DNA of 64,000 bases from a virus: positions 46,082 to 110,081 of IMG/VR virus record IMGVR_UViG_3300033233_000015; one strand, given 5' to 3'. The notes beneath the pieces are model-generated. The model was not told the origin of the DNA. It did no database searches and worked only from the letters and a program-made list of their open reading frames with translations. This document shows, piece after piece, positions 56,301 through 63,892 of the stretch; the stretch's first letter is position 1, and every line of letters starts with the position of its first letter. The translations under genes and the position numbers were made by a program.

Positions 56301-56383
56301 GACGACCGTATCACTGCGGTATTCATTACGCCATGAAAAAAGATTCTTGGTTGACGATGAATACCATAGTGCTAGGGTACGTC
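56301..56383. promoter_or_regulatory. mirrored divergent promoters with operator-like inverted repeat
   Basis: The minus-strand reading of 56327-56301 (AATGAATACCGCAGTGATAC...) aligns with the + reading from 56356 (GATGAATACCATAGTGCTAG...), sharing ATGAATACC and AGTG in phase. The + copy holds TTGACG (56351-56356), 16-base spacer, TAGGGT (56373-56378) for the gene at 56392. The minus copy holds TACGGT for the regulator at 56279. This is the pattern of one repressor controlling two divergent operons. Confidence 0.6.
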
Positions 56384-56391
56384 TTACGAAC

Positions 56392-56976
56392 ATGAAGACG
56401 AAGCGCCTCCCCCGCGGGTTCCGAAAAGGCCACGACGGCTCCCTCGCCTGCCCGCATCGAGACATCTCGTGCTGCGGCGAGTGCGCGAAGGCGCACGAAG
56501 AGATCGTGGACGTGGTGGGTTGTCACTTTTGGGTGCCGAACCCTGCCGATCGCGCGCAGCTGCTCGCGGAGTGCAAGAGCAAGAGCGAGTCGGACACGCC
56601 GCACGATTTCCAACCCTCGACCGCGAAGGGCTACGATCCCAACATCTGCGGCGAGTGCGGCGAGACCGAAGCGAACGGCGAGCACACGGCCGCTGTCGAG
56701 ATCGAGGTCGTCAGCGATCTCGACTACGCCGTCGGCGCCGCCGTCGTGCAGTTCGAAGACCTCGACGAGAAGGATCAGATCGAGGCTGCGGTGCGGGTAC
56801 TCGCATCGATCTCGGGCGTCGATGCGAACCTCATCAAGAAGTCGATCGCCGCTTCGACCCCTCCCGATGTGTCGGCGTTGATGAAGGAGGCGCATCGCCA
56901 ACTCGACCAGCGCACCGAGTCGTCCACACTCGTGCGTCCGCTGCTCGACGCGCTCGAACGCCAGGTGCTCCGATGA
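56392..56976 (+). CDS. Cys-rich protein, 194 aa
   Basis: ATG 56392 behind the mirrored promoter. Zinc sites: LACPHRDISCCGECAKAHEE and NICGECGETEANGEH. The C-terminal half is helical (QIEAAVRVLASISGVDANLI). First gene of the + operon that the IS element later interrupts. Confidence 0.55.
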   Translation: MKTKRLPRGFRKGHDGSLACPHRDISCCGECAKAHEEIVDVVGCHFWVPNPADRAQLLAECKSKSESDTPHDFQPSTAKGYDPNICGECGETEANGEHTAAVEIEVVSDLDYAVGAAVVQFEDLDEKDQIEAAVRVLASISGVDANLIKKSIAASTPPDVSALMKEAHRQLDQRTESSTLVRPLLDALERQVLR

Positions 56977-57326
56977 TCGCGCCCTGGACCGACGTGGACG
57001 ACGCGGAGGGAGCCTTCCCGTCCGACTGGCGCGCGCAGTGCGACATCGCGGAGGAGGCCGCGATCGATGGTTGGCCCGCGTCCTCGCACGATGGTCTTCG
57101 CGAGAAGGCGACGATCCCCCTCTGGCTCGGCGTGATGGAGCGCGCGGAGATCCCCGAGACGCGCACGATCAAGATCACCGCGCGCCGCAGCATCAAGTGC
57201 GACACGGCGTTCAGCGACGGCGGCTCGTACGCCACGCGGTCCGACGGCACTGAGGTGCCCGCGCTGGACGTCTACGTGATCGTGAAGTGCTCGCAGCTTC
57301 GCAAAATGATCGGGAGCGCACGATGA
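56973..57326 (+). CDS. hypothetical protein, 117 aa
   Basis: ATGA overlap. Helical start (FPSDWRAQCDIAEEAAIDGW) and a beta end (ETRTIKITARRSIKCDTAFS; PALDVYVIVKCSQL). Not recognised. Confidence 0.5.
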   Translation: MIAPWTDVDDAEGAFPSDWRAQCDIAEEAAIDGWPASSHDGLREKATIPLWLGVMERAEIPETRTIKITARRSIKCDTAFSDGGSYATRSDGTEVPALDVYVIVKCSQLRKMIGSAR

Positions 57327-57403
57327 TCGCGGCGTGGCTCTCGGTGCTCGTCGTCGGATGCGCGCCGTTCGTGTGGATCGCTTGCTCGAGGGGGTGGCGA
57401 TGA
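57323..57403 (+). CDS. 26-residue membrane peptide
   Basis: ATGA overlaps at both ends. Reads MIAAWLSVLVVGCAPFVWIA then CSRGWR: one hydrophobic helix and a basic end. The coupled junctions support translation. Confidence 0.45.
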   Translation: MIAAWLSVLVVGCAPFVWIACSRGWR

Positions 57404-57603
57404 AGGCGCGCGATCCCCGCGAGGACGCCCCCGTCGTCGGGATGGATCTCTCGCGATCTACCGAAGACATCCACCGAGACCTCCGCAAGCGGTACCCGCA
57501 GTACCCGTTCCTCTGGTGGGAGTTGGAGACCGACGAGAAGAGCGGTTGGGTCTACCAGGCCCGTACGAAGATCGTCTGCAAGATCGTCCACGTGAAGGAG
57601 TGA
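57400..57603 (+). CDS. hypothetical protein, 67 aa
   Basis: ATGA overlap. PQYPFLWWELETDEKSGWVY suggests a small beta fold. No family recognised. Confidence 0.5.
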   Translation: MKARDPREDAPVVGMDLSRSTEDIHRDLRKRYPQYPFLWWELETDEKSGWVYQARTKIVCKIVHVKE

Positions 57604-57605
57604 GG

Positions 57606-57842
57606 ATGGATACGCCGACCGAGGTGTGCTGCTTCATCGTGTCCGACCACGGCGAATACGAATCGTTGTGGTTCTACTTGTGCGCGGCGTTTTGCCTGGA
57701 TCACGCTGCGAAGCTCGCGCGCATCAAGGGCATCGTGTCCGTCGAACTGTTCGCCGAGCGGTACGCATCGTCACGCGCTATTTGTTGGCGTTGGGAGAGA
57801 CCGAGACCCATTCGTCGCGCGCGCTTGAGGAGGACCGCATGA
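57606..57842 (+). CDS. hypothetical protein, 78 aa
   Basis: ATG after AAGGAGTGAGG. EVCCFIVSDHGEYESLWFYL and AAFCLDHAAKLARI suggest a compact Cys/His protein with a basic tail. Its stop overlaps the start of the split gene. Confidence 0.5.
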   Translation: MDTPTEVCCFIVSDHGEYESLWFYLCAAFCLDHAAKLARIKGIVSVELFAERYASSRAICWRWERPRPIRRARLRRTA

Positions 57843-57931
57843 AAGAAGTCACCGTCACGCTGACGCCCGAGCAGGTGAAGATGCTTCTGCTCGTCGTCGA
57901 GCGCGGCATGTCGATTCCATGCTTATCCGGT

Positions 57932-58951
57932 TCATGCACTTTCACGGATCTCCCCGGCGTGCTCGGGGTGTCCCGAGTACAGGCCCGCGTATGTATGCGC
58001 CTCCGAATCTGCCGCAATGCCGAGCAGCGAACGGAAGCTGTTGAAAGGATAGAAACGCCTGTTGAAGCGAAACGTGAACTCGTTGCAGTACGCCTGCAAA
58101 TGCTGGGGGTCGACGCCGTGGTGAACGCCGTTGATCCAAGTCTTCAAGTTGGAGAACACCAAGTGAATCATGGGCAAATACTCTTCGGCGATCCGCGCCT
58201 CGTCGCGCTCGGCGACCGGCAAGTGATCGAAGCCGCGCTCAGCGAGGCTCGCGTATCCGGACCAGGCGTCGGTCACGACGAACGTGCCGCTCTCCACGGA
58301 GTCCTCGACGAAGCGGCAGAGGCTCTTCGCGGTGCGGTTCGGCACGACGGAGAGGCGAAGACGACCGGCGTAGCGACCGCCGCGACGCGGCACGGCTTTG
58401 GACTGCGGGCTCACGTTGAGCACCTTCGCTTGTCGGTTCCGCACTTCGACCGCGCCCGCGACGACGATGCCGTGGTGAACGCCTTTGCCCTCTCCGCGAG
58501 TCTTTCCGCCGACGTAGGTCTCGTCAACCTCGACGGGAAGCGCGCCGCCGATGCGGTCGCGGCCGGGGCGCACCATACCGGCGCGGAGCTTGTGGAGGAT
58601 CTGGAAGGCCGTCTCGTAGCGCGTGAGCCCGAGCTGCCTCTGGAACTGGACGGCGCTCATGCCAGGCGTGAGGCTCGTGAGCAGGTACGCGCCCCAAAAC
58701 CAAACGCTCATCGGTGTGTGCGAGTCCTGCATGACGGTGCCGGACATCAATCGCGTTTCCTTCCGGCAACTTCGACACCGGAGGACGTGCGGTCGCGTGG
58801 CGATGCGGCCAGGCTCGCCCTTGGCTTTGCATGTCGGGCACTCGAAGCCGGTACGAAAGCGGATCTGCTCCAAGTAACTGGCGCACGCGGCATCGTCGGG
58901 GAAGAGACGCTGGAAGTCGGGGAGCGACTTCGGGAAGGGGAGATCGGCCAT
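57932..58951 (-). CDS. IS1595-family (ISXO2-like) transposase
   Basis: 339 aa. N-terminal zinc ribbon (RTGFECPTCKAKGEPGRIAT; LRCRSCRKETRLMSGTVMQD), then SVWFWGAYLLTSLTPGMSAV, the helix-turn-helix RQLGLTRYETAFQILHKLR, and a DDE/DDN-type core: VEVDETYVGGK (first Asp), VVTDAWSGYASL (second Asp), IHLVFSNLKTWINGVHHGVD (final residue region). It stops 14 bases inside the left end. The start follows a TAGATG junction with passenger 1. Confidence 0.92.
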   Translation of the reverse strand: MADLPFPKSLPDFQRLFPDDAACASYLEQIRFRTGFECPTCKAKGEPGRIATRPHVLRCRSCRKETRLMSGTVMQDSHTPMSVWFWGAYLLTSLTPGMSAVQFQRQLGLTRYETAFQILHKLRAGMVRPGRDRIGGALPVEVDETYVGGKTRGEGKGVHHGIVVAGAVEVRNRQAKVLNVSPQSKAVPRRGGRYAGRLRLSVVPNRTAKSLCRFVEDSVESGTFVVTDAWSGYASLAERGFDHLPVAERDEARIAEEYLPMIHLVFSNLKTWINGVHHGVDPQHLQAYCNEFTFRFNRRFYPFNSFRSLLGIAADSEAHTYAGLYSGHPEHAGEIRESA

Positions 58952-59194
58952 CTATGCACCCTCCTGAGGTCCGGCAGACTCGCGACCGGAAGGCGTGATC
59001 GTGACTACGGTGCCGCCTTGAATGACGTCCTGATCGGCCTTCACGAGGCCGTAGCGATGCAGCGCGCGCAGCGTGGGGAGACTCGCGAAGCGCTTCAAGT
59101 TTCCGGCGTACGCCGATCCCGAAGCCGTCTCGCGAAGAGCGCGCAGAGCTTTTCTCTGCGCTGGCGAGATGTCGTCCCAATCTCCGCGCGGCAT
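58952..59194 (-). CDS. IS passenger 1: winged-helix-like protein, 80 aa
   Basis: Stop TAG is directly followed by the transposase ATG. SPAQRKALRALRETASGSAY, TLRALHRYGLVKAD and GTVVTITPSGRESA fit a small winged-helix plan (helices, GLV, beta wing). It may regulate the element or travel as cargo. Confidence 0.6.
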   Translation of the reverse strand: MPRGDWDDISPAQRKALRALRETASGSAYAGNLKRFASLPTLRALHRYGLVKADQDVIQGGTVVTITPSGRESAGPQEGA

Positions 59195-59710
59195 CTACGC
59201 CCCCTCACGAATGAGGAGGGCAGCGAGACGCTCGCGAATGTGATCAGCCGTTACGTGTGTCGCCGAAGCGCGCTCGCACGCATCGAGCGAATCGCACGCC
59301 TCTCTGAGCATATCGAGCAACTCGGGCGCGGCGGCGATGAGATAACCGTCAGCGGCGTTGATCTGGTAGGTAGCCACGTGGCGCCCACGCCCGCCGTCCG
59401 CTCGGATCTGCACACCACGGAGTCCCCACGGACCGCTCGTGCGCTTGCCCTCGAACGCGGTCTCTTGCGCCGGACGAGCGTCACCAGGTCCGCCCAGGCG
59501 CGTCAAGTGCGCTTCCAGTTTCACGAGGTGCTCCGCGTCGGCCGCGTAGATTGCCTCACCGCCATCGCCCGAGTGCTTCTCGTCGTCTCGCGACCCGTAG
59601 TTCGCGACGTACCCAGCGAGGTCGCCGCCGCACCGCTCGATCCAACGCTTCTGCTGGTCAATCTCGCTGACCAACCACGCGACTTTGCTGTCCCTGCTAG
59701 CCTTGTCCAT
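59195..59710 (-). CDS. IS passenger 2: phage-type protein, 171 aa
   Basis: ATG 59710 after GAAAGGAGCTACGAAC near the right end; TAGATG junction with passenger 1. N-terminal helix (WLVSEIDQQKRWIERCGGDL) and a C-terminal half (YQINAADGYLIAAAPELLDM, LREACDSLDACERA) that strongly resembles small proteins common in phage genomes. An IS that carries phage-type cargo is unusual. Confidence 0.65.
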   Translation of the reverse strand: MDKASRDSKVAWLVSEIDQQKRWIERCGGDLAGYVANYGSRDDEKHSGDGGEAIYAADAEHLVKLEAHLTRLGGPGDARPAQETAFEGKRTSGPWGLRGVQIRADGGRGRHVATYQINAADGYLIAAAPELLDMLREACDSLDACERASATHVTADHIRERLAALLIREGA

Positions 59711-59932
59711 GTTCGTAGCTCCTTTCAGTTACGGACCACGGCCGGGGCGGCGCCAACCGCGCCCGGCTACTTCATCCAATGTAGCACCGGGCTCTGGTGT
59801 GTCAACCGGATAAGCATGGTCGATTCATCCCGCCGACGCCGACATCATCGCGAGGCGGCTCCGAAAGTCTCTCCCTGACTTCGATCCGTGCGACGAGTCT
59901 CTCGTCGCGACACCGTTCACGAGAGGAAGAAA

Positions 59933-60307
59933 ATGAGGCTCGTCGTCATCGAATCTCCGTACGCCTCACCGCTCAACGGTGGTGTTGCGGCGAACATCCA
60001 CTACGCGCGCCGATGCCTGCGCGACTGCCTTCGTCGTGGCGAAGCTCCGCTTGCGAGCCATCTCCTCTACACGCAGGACGACGTGCTTGACGACTCGAAA
60101 CCCGAAGAACGAGCGATCGGCATCCGCGCGGGACACGCGTGGTATGTCGCTGCAAAAGCATGCATCGTCTACGTCGATCAGGGGATCTCGAACGGCATGC
60201 GCGCAGGCGTCGCGGCTGCGAAGGGGGCAGGTGTCGTCGTGGAGTTCCGATCGCTGCACGGCGATCGCGAGAAGGTGACAGCGGCGATGGGGGAATTTTC
60301 GTGGTGA
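59933..60307 (+). CDS. DUF7768-like protein, 124 aa
   Basis: Start ATG 59933, overlapping the stop of the split gene. Pattern: VVIESPYASPLNGGVAANIH, YARRCLRDCLRRGEAPLASH, LLYTQDDVLDDSKPEERAIG, YVDQGISNGMRAGV. It has the Rossmann-like layout of the DUF7768/nucleoside-deoxyribosyltransferase-like group common in phages; likely a nucleotide-linked enzyme, not proven. Confidence 0.7.
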   Translation: MRLVVIESPYASPLNGGVAANIHYARRCLRDCLRRGEAPLASHLLYTQDDVLDDSKPEERAIGIRAGHAWYVAAKACIVYVDQGISNGMRAGVAAAKGAGVVVEFRSLHGDREKVTAAMGEFSW

Positions 60308-60329
60308 CGGAGACGATCACTTCCGAATC

Positions 60330-60358
60330 TTGACGTGACCATCGCGCCTCGGTAGAGT
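60330..60358 (+). promoter_or_regulatory. sigma70-type promoter of the replication gene
   Basis: TTGACG (60330-60335), exactly 17 bases, TAGAGT (60353-60358). Unlike the leaderless promoters here it is followed by an untranslated leader of nearly 200 bases. Confidence 0.7.
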
Positions 60359-60554
60359 CGTCGTTGAGGCAACGGGGTGTAGCAGCCCTGACGTCTCCAC
60401 CGTCCCGCGAGAAGTCGCGCGGCACGCGCTCGTCGGGCCGGGCTCTCCCTTTCCGGCGACTGCTACCGCGCGAGCAGCGCCGAGCGGCCTCTCGCGGGGC
60501 GGTGCGGATGAAAACTCAAAGGGAGAACGGGACCATGCTCGGTCGCGTACAGGG
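60359..60554 (+). promoter_or_regulatory. structured leader with a mini-ORF before the primase-helicase
   Basis: Contains CGCGA-GAAG-TCGCG (60406-60419), GCCGG...CCGGC (60437-60457) and a CGCGAG...CTCGCG pairing (60469-60496). A 16-codon ORF from ATG 60508 (or 7 codons from 60535, after GGGAGAACGGGACC) stops at 60558 in ATGA overlap with the primase start. The layout suggests control by antisense RNA, a leader peptide or folding, as in plasmid rep genes. Confidence 0.5.
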
Positions 60555-63212
60555 ATGATGTCGCTTTCGTTGCCCGCAACGCTCGGCATCATCGACACCG
60601 TAGAACACGCCATCGAGACCTACCTCGCGTCTGGTCTGAGGCCGATCCTCATCCACGCGCCCGTCGAAGGCGGCGGATGCACGTGCGGACGATCGAACTG
60701 CGGCAAGAGCGCCGGCAAGCACCCGATCGCCAAGAACTGGCAGAGCCGCGCCGCGACGCGCGACGAGCTCTACGATCAACTCGCCCGTCTGAAGTTCATC
60801 CCGAACGTGGGCACCGTGCTCGGAGACCAACCGGGCGGCCAGTACCTCATCGCGGTCGACATCGACGACGCGGATCGCTTCAAGATGCTCGAGGACGAGC
60901 TCGGCACGCTTCCCGAGACGCCGCAGTGCGATTCGGGACGCGGAACGCGCCTCTTCTTCGAATCTCCACCCGAGGTCGACGCGAGCACGTTCGTCAACGT
61001 CACGGGGCTACGCGACGAGCCCGGTGTCGACGTCAAGATCAAGGGCGGTCAAGTCGTCGTCGCGCCGAGCCGTCACCAAAGCGGACGAACGTACAAGTGG
61101 TCGCGCGTCGGTCCGATCGCGACGCTCCCCGTCGCGTGGGCGCTCGAGCTCGTTCGAACGCCGACGCCGAAGTGGGTGCAGAGCTTCACGCCGCAGACGA
61201 TGAACGCGGACAAGCGCGCGAAGAAGCGCGCCGAGGCATACCTCGAGACCGCCGTCATCCGCGACACGGCCGCGCTCGCGGCGTGCGGCGAGGGCATGCG
61301 CAACACGACGCTCCATAACCGCACCGTGTCGCTCCTATCGCTCTGCGCGGGGATGCACCTCGGAGCGAGCTGGTCGTACGTCATCGATCAACTCCACAAG
61401 GCCGCGCGCGCGTGCGGACTTCAAGAGACTGAGGTTCAGCGAACAATCGCGAGCGCGGAGAAGTACGTGCGCGAGTCGGGCGCAGTGCGCATGCCCGTGG
61501 GGCTCGCCGAGCCTCCGCCCGTCGAGCGACCGACCGAGGCGTCCGCCGTTTCGACGACGGCACCGACCGAGCCTCCGCCCGCCGCCTCAACGCCTCAGCG
61601 TCCCGTCATCCTGGTCACGTCGGAGCTGCACGAAAACGTCGACGCCTCCGTCATCGCGATCAAGTCGGACCCGAACCTCTACCAGCGCGACGGCAAGCTC
61701 GTGTTCGTCACGCGCGTCTCGCGCGAGGAGAGCGACTCCTCACCCGTCATAAAGACCGATGACGGCGAAGTGCATCGCCAGCTCGTCGAGGGCAGTCCGC
61801 AGATCCGCGAGATGGGGATCTCCACGCTTCGCGAGCGGCTCACGCGCGTGGCTGTCTTTCAGAAGTTCGTCGGATCGACGGGCAAGTGCAAACCGATCCT
61901 CCCGACCGACGCCATCGTGGGCGCCGTGCGCGAGCGCGGCGAGTGGCCAAGCATTCGTCACATCGTCGGCGTGGTGGAGACGCCGATGCTGCGATCGGAC
62001 GGAACGGTGATGCAGACGCCTGGTTATGATCCGCACACGAACTACCTCTATCTGCCTGGCGAGAGCTTCCCCGCGATCCTTGATGAAGCGGCGACGCAGG
62101 ATCACGCGAAGTGGGCTTTCAAATACTTGTGCGAGGTCTTCCACGATTTTCCGTACGTGAACGCGGCGCATCGATCGGTTCCCATCGCCGCGATCCTGAC
62201 GCTCGTGGCGCGGCCGGCAATCATCGGTTCCGTGCCGGCGTTCCTCTTCGACGCCTCAACACGCGGGAGCGGCAAGACGCTCCAGACCGATGCCATCGCG
62301 ACGATCGCGACGGGGCGCGGAGCGCCGCGCATGAACTACACGACGAACGAGGAGGAGCTCGAGAAGATCCTCGGCGGCTACGCGCTCATGGGCTCGCCGT
62401 TCATCTGCCTGGACAACGTGCCCGCCATGCGTCCGTTCGGCGGCGGTCCGCTCGATCGCGTCATCACCGCGCGCGACAAGGTGCACCTGCGCGTGCTCGG
62501 CAGAACGCAGGTTCTCGAGCTCGTATGGCGCGCGATCGTCATGGCGACGGGCAACAACCTCACCTGCTTCGGCGACACCGCGCGGCGCGTGATCATGGCT
62601 CGCCTCGAGCCCGCGGAAGAGAATCCAGAGCGACGAACGAACTTCCTTCACCATCCACTGCTACCGTGGGTGAGCTCGCAGCGCACGCGGCTCGTCAGTG
62701 CAGCGCTCCTCCTCCTGCGCGCGTACTTCCGTGCGGGTCGACCCGACATGGGCTGCGCGCAGTGGGGCAGCTTCGAGGAATGGGCGCGGATCATTCCGCA
62801 CGCGATCGTGTTCGCCGGCGGAACCGATCCGATGCTCGCGCGTCCCGAGAGCGACGAGGAGGTCGACGTCGAAACGCAGGCGCTCGCGTGTCTGCTCGAG
62901 CAGCTTCCGAAGCTGCACACGAAGCTCCACGACCTGGCTCCCGAAAGCGTCAACGGGATCGGCGTCGCGGCTCGCACCATCATCGCGGCGCTCTACGAGC
63001 AGTCGCCCGAGTGGCCCGAGTTCGAACCGATGAGGGATGCGGTCGAGACGCTCTGCAAGCCCAAAGGGAACAACAGCCCCGACGCCAACGCGCTCGGCTA
63101 CAAGCTCCGCGCGCTACGCGCGCGCCCCATCGCGGGTCGAAAGCTCGTCGGGACCATGAGCCGCACCCACGTGATGATGTGGAAGGTGGACAGCGCATCG
63201 GCGCCGTCGTGA
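60555..63212 (+). CDS. primase-polymerase / helicase fusion, replication protein
   Basis: 885 aa. Residues 10-190: bifunctional primase-polymerase domain (LRPILIHAPV; CTCGRSNCGKSAGKHPIAKN with a Cys cluster; GQYLIAVDIDDADRFK for the catalytic acidic pair; CDSGRGTRLFFESP; VDVKIKGGQVVVAPSRHQSG). Residues 200-330: helical linker of the primase-C type. Residues 350-885: a helicase-like ATPase with Walker A FDASTRGSGKTLQTD, Walker B-like SPFICLDNVPAM and ATGNNLT. This is the replication initiator/helicase type of phages, plasmids and satellites. Iterons lie just downstream. Confidence 0.85.
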   Translation: MMSLSLPATLGIIDTVEHAIETYLASGLRPILIHAPVEGGGCTCGRSNCGKSAGKHPIAKNWQSRAATRDELYDQLARLKFIPNVGTVLGDQPGGQYLIAVDIDDADRFKMLEDELGTLPETPQCDSGRGTRLFFESPPEVDASTFVNVTGLRDEPGVDVKIKGGQVVVAPSRHQSGRTYKWSRVGPIATLPVAWALELVRTPTPKWVQSFTPQTMNADKRAKKRAEAYLETAVIRDTAALAACGEGMRNTTLHNRTVSLLSLCAGMHLGASWSYVIDQLHKAARACGLQETEVQRTIASAEKYVRESGAVRMPVGLAEPPPVERPTEASAVSTTAPTEPPPAASTPQRPVILVTSELHENVDASVIAIKSDPNLYQRDGKLVFVTRVSREESDSSPVIKTDDGEVHRQLVEGSPQIREMGISTLRERLTRVAVFQKFVGSTGKCKPILPTDAIVGAVRERGEWPSIRHIVGVVETPMLRSDGTVMQTPGYDPHTNYLYLPGESFPAILDEAATQDHAKWAFKYLCEVFHDFPYVNAAHRSVPIAAILTLVARPAIIGSVPAFLFDASTRGSGKTLQTDAIATIATGRGAPRMNYTTNEEELEKILGGYALMGSPFICLDNVPAMRPFGGGPLDRVITARDKVHLRVLGRTQVLELVWRAIVMATGNNLTCFGDTARRVIMARLEPAEENPERRTNFLHHPLLPWVSSQRTRLVSAALLLLRAYFRAGRPDMGCAQWGSFEEWARIIPHAIVFAGGTDPMLARPESDEEVDVETQALACLLEQLPKLHTKLHDLAPESVNGIGVAARTIIAALYEQSPEWPEFEPMRDAVETLCKPKGNNSPDANALGYKLRALRARPIAGRKLVGTMSRTHVMMWKVDSASAPS

Positions 63213-63298
63213 ACAAGTCGTCGGCTCGCACGTGCGGAGCGACGAAATCTTCACGCGAAGATCCCCATCCTGAAAAACTCAATGATTCTATGATCTGA
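63209..63298 (+). CDS. 29-residue peptide after the primase
   Basis: GTG start in GTGA overlap with the primase stop. Reads VNKSSARTCGATKSSREDPH and runs into the iteron region, one iteron being part of its codons. Hydrophilic; low certainty that it functions. Confidence 0.3.
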   Translation: MNKSSARTCGATKSSREDPHPEKLNDSMI

Positions 63299-63892
63299 TG
63301 ATGGGGATGATGGGGATGATGGGGATCGTACCGCCGTGGTTCTTGAAAAATCTTGGAGATGGGGATTGCACAACGGGCTATCTGCGCTGCGTGTGCGCGC
63401 GCCACGCTCCCGATTTCTCGGTAACTGCTGCGGCAGGATCCCCATCATCGCCATCATCCCCTGCACCTCTACCGAACGGGAGGAAACGATGGCTAGGGTG
63501 AAAATCGGTCTCTGCCCGGCGTGCGCCATCCTGCTGCGCCGAGCCCGCGACGACGCGCGCGCGGCGGGCCGCGACGCCAACGCCGCCATCGCGGCGGCGA
63601 CCAAAGACCTCTGCGCGACGTGCCTGTCGGCGCTCCCGCCGCCGGCCGCAGCGGCGGTCCGCGCGCGAGGGTCGTGGTGGAGAGGACGATGACGGAGGCG
63701 GAAGCGCTCGAGCGATGGGAGAGCGAATGCGCGGAGTGGAGCGCGATCGGTCGCGAGCTCGTACTGCGAAGCAGTGACACCGGCTGCTTCCGACAGGTCG
63801 CGTAGCCACGACACCTCGTCAGGCGTCATCCGAACACGGAGCGTGAACGTCTTAGGTGCAGGACGCACGAAGAGTCCGTTCTTTTTCTTCAC
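63251..63892 (-). CDS. ribbon-helix-helix-like protein with uncertain C-terminus
   Basis: GTG 63892 overlaps the stop of the minus gene before it (GTGA), supporting the start. The first 45 residues (PKTFTLRVRMTPDEVSWLRD, LSEAAGVTASQY) match the RHH type of mobilisation and plasmid-control proteins. Beyond residue 50 the frame is low-quality and antisense to two + genes and the iterons, so the gene may be truncated or frameshifted. Confidence 0.4.
   Translation of the reverse strand: MKKKNGLFVRPAPKTFTLRVRMTPDEVSWLRDLSEAAGVTASQYELATDRAPLRAFALPSLERFRLRHRPLHHDPRARTAAAAGGGSADRHVAQRSLVAAAMAALASRPAARASSRARRSRMAHAGQRPIFTLAIVSSRSVEVQGMMAMMGILPQQLPRNRERGARTRSADSPLCNPHLQDFSRTTAVRSPSSPSSPSSDHRIIEFFRMGIFA
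63261..63446. repeat. iteron cluster, candidate replication origin
   Basis: Six exact copies of the 9-mer GATGGGGAT or its complement: direct at 63300-63308, 63309-63317, 63318-63326 and 63358-63366; inverted at 63261-63269 and 63438-63446. A partial copy (CATCATCCCC) follows at 63452. Between the first two lies an A/T-rich stretch (63271-63299), rare in this GC-rich genome. Iterons with an A/T-rich segment beside a rep gene are typical of plasmid and phage origins. Confidence 0.6.
63489..63692 (+). CDS. zinc-knuckle protein, 67 aa
   Basis: ATG after GGGAGGAAACG. CPACAILLRRARDDARAAGR and LCATCLSALPPP give a split zinc knuckle around an Ala-rich helix. It overlaps a minus-strand frame (63251-63892), so only one of the two may be used over this stretch. 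Confidence 0.5.
   Translation: MARVKIGLCPACAILLRRARDDARAAGRDANAAIAAATKDLCATCLSALPPPAAAAVRARGSWWRGR
63689..63805 (+). CDS. 38-residue protein
   Basis: ATGA overlap with the zinc-knuckle gene. Acidic helix (EAEALERWESECAEWSAIGR) and a short end. Antisense to the minus-strand regulator-like gene. Confidence 0.4.
   Translation: MTEAEALERWESECAEWSAIGRELVLRSSDTGCFRQVA

Larger units (their letters stand above)
57918..59818 (-). mobile_element. IS1595-family element with two passenger genes
   Basis: 1901 bp with perfect 15-bp terminal inverted repeats (CATGCTTATCCGGTT at 57918-57932, its complement at 59804-59818) and an 8-bp target duplication GTCGATTC (57910-57917 and 59819-59826), as usual for IS1595. 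It encodes an ISXO2-like transposase and two passengers in one minus-strand operon. Perfect ends and duplication indicate a recent insertion. Confidence 0.92.
57839..59936 (+). pseudogene. small gene (62 codons) interrupted by the IS element
   Basis: Joining 57839-57917 to 59827-59936, which removes the element and one copy of the 8-bp target duplication, restores an open frame of 63 codons. The restored protein reads MKEVTVTLTPEQVKMLLLVV, then ERGMSIHPADADIIARRLRK, and ends in GRK. The restored stop overlaps the ATG of the next gene (ATGA), exactly the junction style of the operon. Function unknown. Confidence 0.85.

Noticed and set aside
57626-59878. 750-codon + strand open frame across the IS element
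   Set aside because: It is antisense to the transposase and passengers and only runs open because of high GC. The real + gene here is the 62-codon gene split by the IS.
60359-60507. tRNA or other small RNA gene in the primase leader
   Set aside because: Hairpins are present but there is no cloverleaf, T-loop or anticodon pattern; treated as a structured leader.
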